Of a DNA stretch of 9,922 nt, positions 1 to 5,505 are shown one piece after another. Below the pieces are notes generated by a model. It was given only the letters and a program-made list of their open reading frames with translations. It was not told the DNA's origin and ran no database searches. Position numbers and translations under genes: made by a program. The DNA is from Gammaproteobacteria bacterium. GTDB lineage: Bacteria; Pseudomonadota; Gammaproteobacteria; GCA-001735895. Where the stretch lies: assembly GCA_021767985.1 (NCBI GenBank), contig JAASSH010000030.1, positions 1 to 9,922 on the forward strand, given 5' to 3'. The stretch's first letter is position 1; each line of letters opens with the position of its first letter.

Positions 1-382
1 TCGAGAGGGGTAGCCGTAGCTGCTAGTACACCGTGGCACTTTTGTGATTATCGGGGACTTCCTGCGCTGCCAGATCAGCCCGTGTTTCTGCCTGCAGATT
101 CTCCACTTCTGCACTGTGTTTCTCCCGCACCATACGATCGGCAACCATTCTGTCTGTGGTTTCTCGCATTTCCTCAAGTCGCTACGCCTCCAGCGCACCC
201 AGTTGCGGTGCCTGGGCGTCAATGACCAGCTTTTCCACCACCACAGCCTCTGTTGGCAATGTGTCGAAAAATACGACTACACCGTTTTCATCAACCTAGT
301 TGTAAACGGTTGCTGCGATGCCCGGTAGGCAAAATGTCAGCGAGAGCACGGGTACCCAAAGGACTCTGTGTGAGTGATTCAT
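1..382 (-). pseudogene. DUF4124-family envelope protein, broken by three TAG codons
   Basis: Reading the minus strand from the ATG at 382-380 gives a hydrophobic N-terminus like a signal peptide (MNHSHRVLWVPVLSLTFCLP, then GIAA), followed by TVYN-stop-VDENGVVVFFDTLP. This is the DUF4124 signature (normally Y-x-W-V-D-E-x-G-x-x-x-F-x-D-x-P) with the expected Trp replaced by TAG. Two more in-frame TAG codons follow, so the stops are at 298-296, 184-182 and 25-23. Between them the frame stays protein-like: a charged stretch RLEEMRETTDRMVADRMV, which could form a coiled coil, and AEVENLQAETRADLAA. DUF4124 proteins are small secreted proteins of unknown function in Gammaproteobacteria. The frame is otherwise uninterrupted, which suggests recent inactivation by point mutation. 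It lies downstream of, and on the same strand as, the methyltransferase-like gene. The window edge hides its C-terminus. The family call rests on the motif only. Confidence 0.72.
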
Positions 383-472
383 GCTGGAAAGTATAGAGCA
401 AGCCTCTGTTACGCGCAGGCGCCTCGGGGTTGGTTGCAAATATGTGCAAGATGCCGGTAACGGTGTTGAGTC

Positions 473-1060
473 TTAGAGCCTGGCCTGCATCAATAGTTCC
501 AGCCGACTATCGGGAAGCAGCACACTGCGTTCGAAGCGAAAGCAATCAAGCGTTTCTTGCAGCTGGCTCTGGCTCTGGGGCGCATAGCCTGGTACTGCGG
601 TAGCCCTTTTTCCGAGACGTATTGTATCCAGTTGGCTAATGCTGTAGAGATGGTTGCACTGGGGGCTGCTGGTATTGTGAACCGAGAACGCGTGAGCCAG
701 GCTGTCAGGTGTCAGGTGCGGGCGGAGCACACTAAGGAACGCCTCGGTGGTCTTTCTGTCCAGGAAGTTGAACAGGTCCCAAAAAAGGCAAATGTCGAAT
801 TCAGTCCCGGCTGGAATCGACAGGAGTTCTTCAAACTGGTGGTGCAGCGTAGGTGTATCTTCGGTGGTGACTATGGGCAGCTCCGAAAACAGGTCAATGA
901 AGTGCAGCCTGCAGCGGTAATTGGCAAAGAAGTCCACCGTATCGGATAACGCTGGACCGACATGAAAAACAGTGAGGCGCCGCTCCTCGTCGATGTGATC
1001 GAAGAGGGCGGGCAATAACTTGGACGTTTGTATCGCGGACTTATCCAATAGCAGTGTCAA
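473..1060 (-). CDS. Small methyltransferase-fold protein of unknown function
   Basis: I do not recognise a named family. The 195-residue product has an order resembling a degenerate class I SAM-methyltransferase fold. There is a first beta strand LTVFHVGPA (residues 29-37) where motif I would sit, a second strand ending in an acidic residue (RLHFIDLF, 51-58), a strand FDICLFWDLFNFLD (88-101) like motif IV, and a C-terminal pair of strands (RFERSVLLP to LELLMQARL). The classic GxGxG loop is absent, so binding of SAM is doubtful. No signal peptide or membrane segment is seen. The start is TTG at 1060-1058, because no ATG or GTG lies in frame before the TAA near 1106-1108; a GGAAG lies 11 bases upstream. 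An ATT about 16 codons earlier in frame is a remote alternative. It begins 54 bases after the bactofilin stop on the same strand, so the two probably share a transcript. Confidence 0.6.
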   Translation of the reverse strand: MTLLLDKSAIQTSKLLPALFDHIDEERRLTVFHVGPALSDTVDFFANYRCRLHFIDLFSELPIVTTEDTPTLHHQFEELLSIPAGTEFDICLFWDLFNFLDRKTTEAFLSVLRPHLTPDSLAHAFSVHNTSSPQCNHLYSISQLDTIRLGKRATAVPGYAPQSQSQLQETLDCFRFERSVLLPDSRLELLMQARL

Positions 1061-1114
1061 GGCCGCAGACGCTTCCGTTCCGTATAGCGCACCGCTGGCA
1101 ATAAGTTATTTCCG

Positions 1115-1627
1115 TTAGCCGCTTTTGAGATCGAGAGCGGGTTTTTTGAGGTCATCAGCAGGGGAGTTGGCTGGTTGCTTGGCCGACAGCGGTGCTGCTC
1201 CAGTGGCCGCCGCGCTGGGATCCATGTCTATGCTGCCTTTAAAGTTAGCACCATCTTCCAGTGTTACCCGGGGTGCAACAATATTGCCGCGTACATTGCC
1301 GGATTTGGAAATGACCACGATTTCATTGGCTGAAATATCGCCAGTAACCTCGCCGTCAATCCTTACTTCCTTGGCGCGGATGTCGGCGTGCACGTTACCT
1401 GAGTCGCCAACGGAAACCTGGTTTCCATTCAGGTTGATTGTGCCCTCGACTTTTCCCTGGATATGCAGGTCTTCTTCGCCGGATACTTCGCCTTTAATAC
1501 TGATGCTTTTTCCTATCATTGCGGCACTCCTCGCGGTAGCAGGTGTATCGGGAACTGATGGGGATGGAGATGTATCTGGTGCTTTTGCCGGCGTTTCAGC
1601 AGGCTTGTTTTTGGCTCGATCGAACAT
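1115..1627 (-). CDS. Bactofilin (DUF583) cytoskeletal protein
   Basis: Bactofilins polymerise without nucleotide into filaments that scaffold cell-shape, stalk, polarity or wall-synthesis factors, on or near the inner membrane. The product starts MFDRAKNK, followed by a Pro/Ala/Thr/Ser-rich, probably disordered linker (about residues 9-36). The bactofilin core (about 37-135) is built of short repeats of a beta-helix: MIGKSISIKGEVSGEEDLHI, KVEGTINL, VRIDGEVTGDISANEIVV, GNVRGNIVAPRVTLEDGANF, KGSIDM. A second disordered Ala/Pro/Lys tail follows. This order and about 170 residues fit the family well. I chose ATG 1627-1625 because GGTGG lies 8 bases upstream and MFDR-like starts are usual. An in-frame ATG at 1663-1661 would add 12 residues, but a hairpin sits just above it. 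It is the first gene of a minus-strand group with the methyltransferase-like gene and the broken DUF4124 gene. Confidence 0.9.
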   Translation of the reverse strand: MFDRAKNKPAETPAKAPDTSPSPSVPDTPATARSAAMIGKSISIKGEVSGEEDLHIQGKVEGTINLNGNQVSVGDSGNVHADIRAKEVRIDGEVTGDISANEIVVISKSGNVRGNIVAPRVTLEDGANFKGSIDMDPSAAATGAAPLSAKQPANSPADDLKKPALDLKSG

Positions 1628-1663
1628 TGGAATCGCCACCGTTTCAAGACGTGGGTTAACCAT

Positions 1664-1804
1664 GCTACCAGCCCGATGCTGGATTAACCAGCATGATCTG
1701 GCGAAAAATGATGTCTCTCTGAGACTATATATCTCGACAAAACCCTATACTTTTAATAGGGTATTTTCAACTACAAATCATGCCGCTATTAGAGATGAGC
1801 TAAA
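1664..1804. other. AT-rich leader of the bactofilin gene with three short hairpins
   Basis: I see no coding sequence here. Three inverted repeats are visible. ATGCTGG/CCAGCAT with loop ATTAA is at 1676-1694, just above the longer bactofilin start. GTCTC/GAGAC with loop TCT is at 1713-1725. ACCCTAT/ATAGGGT with a 7-base loop is at 1742-1762, with T-rich flanks on both sides (ATTTT on the plus strand, TTTTG on the minus strand). The last could be a weak terminator or a protein-binding palindrome. The region should contain the bactofilin promoter on the minus strand, but I cannot pick one -35/-10 pair with confidence. Confidence 0.4.
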
Positions 1805-1909
1805 TCAACCATTTTCATCCACCAATTTTTCTGCTAGGGGGATGTCCGCAGGCGCCAATTTATACGACAGAAGCTCTTCAAAAGGAGTCCACTCAACAAG
1901 ATCATGAAC
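1805..1909 (-). pseudogene. Orphan C-terminal tail of an unrecognised protein
   Basis: In a different frame from the neighbouring hydrolase/cyclase relic, the minus strand reads VHDLVEWTPFEELLSYKLAP, then ADIPLAEKLVDENG and a TGA at 1807-1805. The segment is protein-like (amphipathic, charged, ending cleanly), but the frame is closed by a stop four codons upstream of the first Val and has no start codon. It looks like the 3' end of some other gene fused next to the relic by a deletion or rearrangement, or a frameshifted continuation. I do not recognise the family, and a chance open stretch is possible. Confidence 0.25.
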
Positions 1910-2086
1910 GTACTGAATTCAGCGAAATTCTGGAAGAACCGAACAGAACTTGGCTCTTCCCAGAACAAGTCAATATTGGAAGCCCAACCGGGCACTATCA
2001 CGAGGTCTATCGGACCTTCTCCAATAACTTGATAAGCGATGCTGATATCGCCACTCCACTTCGGGCGGATTTATTAATGTTTTCAT
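1897..2086 (-). pseudogene. N-terminal relic of an alpha/beta-hydrolase/adenylate-cyclase-type protein
   Basis: From the ATG at 2086-2084 the minus strand reads MKTLINPPEV. It then continues after a break of frame (one leftover G) as SGDISIAYQVIGEGPIDLVI, VPGWASNIDLFWEEPSSVRF, FQNFAEFSTFMIL. This matches the conserved N-terminus of the large family that joins an alpha/beta hydrolase domain to a class III cyclase or a regulatory domain. The usual start of that family is PPEVRYARSGD-x-SIAYQV-x-G-x-GP-x-DLV, and its next block is FDKRGTGLSD. Here the RYAR part is replaced by a short deletion that shifts frame, and FDKRGTG and everything after it are gone. The family call comes from recalled consensus, not a search. 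About 60 codons survive, so no function is expected. Confidence 0.7.
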
Positions 2087-2533
2087 GCCCAATGTCCCAG
2101 CGTTGCCCCAGAATTTCAGAGACAGTATACCGTAATCACAGAACGAATCTTTGGTGACTAAATCGACAAAACAGACCGTCAGATTTGATTCTTATCCTGA
2201 CTTTCTAGGGGTCCGTTGTGGGTTTTTGCCGCCTGACTTGAAAATCTGAGCGTCCGGTTTCGAGAAAGATCAAAGTCTGAATTCCGATAGAAGATACAGG
2301 TTACATTTACAGTTTGTTTATCGTGGTCCGCAAATTGGGACATCCGAGGTATATGCGGTGTCAGTAATGGAACCTCTCTGGCGCATACTTCGCGTATCTT
2401 GAATTTCCGATCCGGGACCAGGATCCGTTGTCACCACTGTCGGATGCGCGATGCGGAGCATGGCAAGATTGCTGCTTGCGCGGGAATGACTCGATAGTAA
2501 GATAAGCCTTTCGAAACTATCAGGATCATCGCG
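2087..2533. other. Gene-free region upstream of the iron alcohol dehydrogenase
   Basis: I find no supported gene on either strand in these 447 bases. Two degenerate units starting with CCTGACTT (2196-2203 and 2232-2239) are each followed by GTCCG-x-T (2211-2217 and 2252-2258), which suggests a short imperfect tandem repeat of about 36-41 bases. The right part should hold the dehydrogenase promoter. The only clear signal is AGGA at 2522-2525, 8 bases before its ATG. The composition is close to that of the decayed region on its left, so the stretch may be old degraded sequence. Confidence 0.4.
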
Positions 2534-3838
2534 ATGGGCTGCCAGTATTTCGATCCCTGCGACAATGGGGCCGACGCTTACACCATAGCCATTCCCAAGT
2601 ACACCTTCGGCCGCGGCTGCCTGCGCGAAGCGGGGGCACGCGCCGCCGGGCTCGGCATGACACGGGTGGGGCTGTTTACCGACCCTTTTCTGCGCGACAG
2701 CGCCTACGTCGCGACGGTGCTGGAATCGCTAGCGCAGGCCGGGCTCGATGTTGCCGTGTTCGACGAGATTACGATCGAGGCCGACGATGCCAGCGTCGAG
2801 CGCGGCGCTGCTTTTGTCGCCGAGGGCAATTTTGACGGCGTGGTCTCGGTCGGCGGCGGTTCGGTGATGGACACCGCCAAGGCTTCGATGCTTTACGCGC
2901 TCGATCCGCCCGACGAATTTCTGGACTACTTCGCGCCGCCGCTCGGCGCCGGCAGGGCGATGCCGCGCAAGCTGTTGCCGCACCTGGCCTGTGCCACGAC
3001 CTCGGGTACCGGTTCCGAATGCACTTCGATATCGGTGCTGCGCATCAACGAGCTCGCGACCAAGTTCGTGCTCGCCAACCCGGTGTTGTTGCCGCAGGAA
3101 GCCCTGGTAGACCCGGCCTGCAGCGACACGCTGCCGGCAATGGTGGTCGCCTCGACCGGCTTCGACCTGTTGTGCCATGCGCTCGAGTGTTATACCGCGA
3201 AGGCCTATACCCGCTGGGACAAGATGGACGACCCTCTAAAACGGCCGCTGATCCAGGGTGCCAACCCGTGGAGCGACCTGGCGGCACGCAAGGCGCTGGA
3301 AATAGCCGGCGAGTATCTGGAGCGTGGCGTCAACAGCGCCGACGACCACGAGGCACGCGACCAGTTGATGTGGGGCGCATCGCTCGCCGGCATGGCGTTT
3401 GGTAACACCGGCACCCACCTCGGCCACGCGTTGTCCTACGGCGTGACCCACCTGATGCACGATGTCACCACCGAGGGATACCAGGTCGAATCGCCGTTCG
3501 TACCGCACGGCATCAGCGTTATCCTGTCGGCGCCGTCGATTTTCCGCTATACCGCGGAGGCCGCGCCCGAGCGGCATTTCGAGGCGGCGCAATTGCTGCA
3601 GTCGGATTTAAAAGGCGCCGGGGTGGATGATTCGGGCGAGGCGCTGGCCAAGCGGCTCATCGGGTTGATGCAAGAGACCGGAGCCCCGAACGGACTTGGT
3701 GGTGTTGGATTTGGTCCAGCGGACGTTCCAGCGCTGGCTGCATCGTCGGCGCGGCAGGTGCGCGCGATAAATAACTCGCCGCGCGAAACCAATCTCGTGG
3801 ATATCGAGAATATTTACGCAGCCGCGATAAGCTACTAG
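2534..3838 (+). CDS. Iron-containing alcohol dehydrogenase, hydroxyacid-oxoacid transhydrogenase type
   Basis: This is a group III metal-dependent alcohol dehydrogenase of 434 residues. The N-terminal dinucleotide-binding half has GGGSVMDTAK (107-116) and TTSGTGSE (155-162). The C-terminal helical half carries the probable Fe ligands Asp211 and His215 (FDLLCHALECY), His298 (HLGHALSYG) and His325 (PHGISV), all intact. Blocks such as LKRPLIQGANPWSDLAARKA, MAFGNTGTHLGHALSY and PERHFE are the ones I associate with human ADHFE1. That enzyme transfers hydride from 4-hydroxybutyrate to 2-oxoglutarate, giving succinate semialdehyde and D-2-hydroxyglutarate. As in that subgroup, the second His of the usual HGxAH is Tyr (Tyr302). 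AGGA lies 8 bases before the ATG. The gene stands alone, ends in TAG and faces a convergent gene. Its real substrate is unknown: 4-hydroxybutyrate, 3-hydroxypropionate or another short hydroxyacid are candidates. Confidence 0.88.
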   Translation: MGCQYFDPCDNGADAYTIAIPKYTFGRGCLREAGARAAGLGMTRVGLFTDPFLRDSAYVATVLESLAQAGLDVAVFDEITIEADDASVERGAAFVAEGNFDGVVSVGGGSVMDTAKASMLYALDPPDEFLDYFAPPLGAGRAMPRKLLPHLACATTSGTGSECTSISVLRINELATKFVLANPVLLPQEALVDPACSDTLPAMVVASTGFDLLCHALECYTAKAYTRWDKMDDPLKRPLIQGANPWSDLAARKALEIAGEYLERGVNSADDHEARDQLMWGASLAGMAFGNTGTHLGHALSYGVTHLMHDVTTEGYQVESPFVPHGISVILSAPSIFRYTAEAAPERHFEAAQLLQSDLKGAGVDDSGEALAKRLIGLMQETGAPNGLGGVGFGPADVPALAASSARQVRAINNSPRETNLVDIENIYAAAISY

Positions 3839-4022
3839 ATCCATTCATAATTTCCGCCACCAGCGGCACCAGGAAGACGAAGCAGGCGATCAGGAACAGC
3901 AGCCCGCCGATGAGGCTAACCGGGTCATCGGCGCGAATGCTCGCCGCCATGAAAAACAGCGCGGAAAAAATAAATACAATCCAGCCCCAGAGTTGAAAGC
4001 GATGGCTCGAAGCTTGCGACAT
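3657..4022 (-). CDS. Small two-helix membrane protein, C-terminus uncertain
   Basis: The product starts MSQASSHRFQ and has two hydrophobic segments: LWGWIVFIFSALFFMAASI (about residues 11-29) and SLIGGLLFLIACFVFLVPLV (about 36-55), joined by a short polar loop (RADDPV). It is thus a small inner-membrane hairpin of unknown function. The start at 4022-4020 is preferred over an upstream in-frame ATG at 4073 because AGG lies 7 bases ahead of it. After residue 58 (AEI) the hydrophobic pattern stops. The open frame then runs about 61 codons antisense into the 3' end of the dehydrogenase gene, closing with TGA at 3659-3657. That tail is GC-rich and looks like a shadow of the dehydrogenase, so the ancestral protein was probably only about 60-65 residues and may have lost its own stop. 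Confidence 0.55.
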   Translation of the reverse strand: MSQASSHRFQLWGWIVFIFSALFFMAASIRADDPVSLIGGLLFLIACFVFLVPLVAEIMNGSSSLSRLRKYSRYPRDWFRAASYLSRAPAAPTMQPALERPLDQIQHHQVRSGLRSLASTR

Positions 4023-4144
4023 GTTTGTACCTGAATGTGTAGTTGAATAAATAGATAATAAATTTTGATGCATAATCGAGTAAATCGATAAAATTTAAGG
4101 CAAAAACATAAGATTTACTTATTAATTTATTGGCAATTTTGACC

Positions 4145-4158
4145 TTCCCGATCGGGAA
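4145..4158. promoter_or_regulatory. Perfect 14-bp palindrome, candidate operator of the dddP operon
   Basis: TTCCCGATCGGGAA reads identically on both strands and sits in the AT-rich gap between two divergent genes, 75 bases before the aminotransferase ATG. It directly follows TTGACC (4139-4144), which resembles a -35 hexamer, although no good -10 box is found at 17 bases. A GC-rich exact dyad in AT-rich surroundings is typical of a dimeric regulator site. Which regulator would bind is unknown, and no regulator gene is present in the window. Confidence 0.45.
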
Positions 4159-4223
4159 ATATCGCGTTACTTTTTAATCTGACTGGTGCTAGCATTCAAC
4201 GCCTGTAGCAATCGCAATGGCCC

Positions 4224-4228
4224 GGGAG
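4224..4228 (+). promoter_or_regulatory. Ribosome binding site setting the aminotransferase start
   Basis: GGGAG lies 5 bases before the ATG at 4234. An upstream in-frame GTG at 4186 would add 16 residues (MLAFNACSNR and so on), but these look unlike the family's N-terminus and have no comparable site. This decides for the 4234 start. Confidence 0.6.
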
Positions 4229-4233
4229 TCCAG

Positions 4234-5505
4234 ATGTTTGAAAACAGCTTAATGCAGCAAATTCGCGATCGTTTCTGCCACGTCGATACCTGTCCCTACC
4301 AGGGCCCCAGGATCTTTTTCGAGAACGCCGGCGGTGGGTTAACGCTGAAATCGGTGGTCGAGGTCAATACCGAGCTTGCCGGCATCCCGGATAACCAGGG
4401 GCGCGACAACCCGGCCTCGCACGAACTGGTGCGCATCATTGCCGAGGCGCGCGACAACATGCGGACTTTCCTCGGGGTTAAGGATGGGCCGGTGTTTACC
4501 GGCGAAAGCGGCACCGAGCTGATCTTCCGCATGGTGCGGGCGGCGGCGCTGGGATCGCCCGCGGGCGGCAACATGATCGGCAGCACGCTGGAGCACCCGG
4601 CGACCGTGAGCGCGAGCAAGCGCTGGTCGAAGATCGCCGGTAAGGAATACCGCGCGGCGGTGCACGATAACGAAACCGCGACCATTACCGCTGACGATTA
4701 CGCCAGGATAGTCGATGCCGATACCCGTGTCGCGACCATTATTCACACCAGCCCGGTGACTGGCATGACGGTCGATATCTCCGCAGTGGTCAAAACCATT
4801 CGCGCGGCGTCGCCGGACTGCATCATCATTCTCGACGGTATCCAGCATGCGGCGCACGGTGGTTTGTCGGTCGACGACTACGACATTGACGGCTATGCGG
4901 TCTCGGCCTACAAGGTGTTCTCGCGGCATAACTACGGTTTCGCATGGCTCTCGCCGCGCCTCGCGACGCTGCCGCACGATCACCTCGACGGCACTCCGGA
5001 CGATTTCTGGGAGATGGGCACGCGCGATACCTCGGCCTTCGCCTGTACCACCAAAGTAGTGGAGTATTTCGACTGGCTGGGATCGCATTTCACCGATTCC
5101 AAAGACCGGCGCACGCGCATACTGGCTGCAGGCAAGGCGATCGGCGAGCAGGAGCACGACCTGGTCGAACTGATGATCAACGGTAACGAGTCGCAGCGCG
5201 GCTTGCGCGCTATGTCAGAAGTCTACGTCATCGGCGGTCACGACAACCCTGCGCGCGAGGGCATGGTGTCGATTATCGTCGAGGGCAAGCCCTGCGCCGA
5301 AGTGGTTGCCGCGCTGAACGCGAAGGGTATTCGCACTCACGTGCGCAAGGCAGATTACTTCTCCGGCAATATTCTCGAGCCGCTGGGCCGGCCGACCTGT
5401 ATCCGGGTTTCGATGTGCCACTACAACACCGACCAGGAAGTGCTCACCTTTTTGCGCGAACTCGAAGCCATCGTCAGGGCCCACGCCGAAGCCAGCGCGG
5501 CCTGA
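4234..5505 (+). CDS. PLP-dependent class V aminotransferase-fold enzyme
   Basis: The product is a 423-residue fold-type I PLP enzyme of the aminotransferase class V / cysteine desulfurase-like family. Numbered from the 4234 ATG, the visible landmarks are as follows. IFFENAGGG (about 27-35) is the usual substrate-entry block. FTGESGTELIF (about 88-98) is the PLP-phosphate loop. His121 is in STLEHPA, where an aromatic or His stacks on the ring. Asp201 in IILDGIQHAAHG pairs with the pyridine nitrogen. Lys227 in VSAYKVFSRHNYGF is the Schiff-base lysine. The C-terminal small domain ends in RVSMCHYNTDQEV, as in many family members. Class V enzymes include transaminases, desulfurases, epimerases and lyases, so the reaction cannot be read from sequence. 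It is first in the operon. Its TGA (5503-5505) is followed at once by the ATG of the next gene, which implies translational coupling. Confidence 0.82.
   Translation: MFENSLMQQIRDRFCHVDTCPYQGPRIFFENAGGGLTLKSVVEVNTELAGIPDNQGRDNPASHELVRIIAEARDNMRTFLGVKDGPVFTGESGTELIFRMVRAAALGSPAGGNMIGSTLEHPATVSASKRWSKIAGKEYRAAVHDNETATITADDYARIVDADTRVATIIHTSPVTGMTVDISAVVKTIRAASPDCIIILDGIQHAAHGGLSVDDYDIDGYAVSAYKVFSRHNYGFAWLSPRLATLPHDHLDGTPDDFWEMGTRDTSAFACTTKVVEYFDWLGSHFTDSKDRRTRILAAGKAIGEQEHDLVELMINGNESQRGLRAMSEVYVIGGHDNPAREGMVSIIVEGKPCAEVVAALNAKGIRTHVRKADYFSGNILEPLGRPTCIRVSMCHYNTDQEVLTFLRELEAIVRAHAEASAA

Noticed and set aside
44..328. Open frame of 94 codons on the plus strand
   Set aside because: It is antisense to the DUF4124 pseudogene and its composition (His/Cys/Leu-rich) is not that of a real protein.
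1..382. Amber (TAG) recoding, for example as pyrrolysine or by a suppressor
   Set aside because: TAG serves as the real stop for the iron alcohol dehydrogenase (3836-3838) and the flavoprotein (7924-7926), and no suppressor tRNA or pylS is in the window. Simple pseudogene decay explains the three stops.
1125..1907. Open frame of 260 codons on the plus strand
   Set aside because: It is antisense to the bactofilin, whose beta-helix repeats are clear, and then runs into the relic region with no recognisable domain.
4339..5157. Open frame of 272 codons on the minus strand
   Set aside because: It is fully antisense to the aminotransferase gene, whose PLP motifs are convincing; Arg-rich shadow composition.
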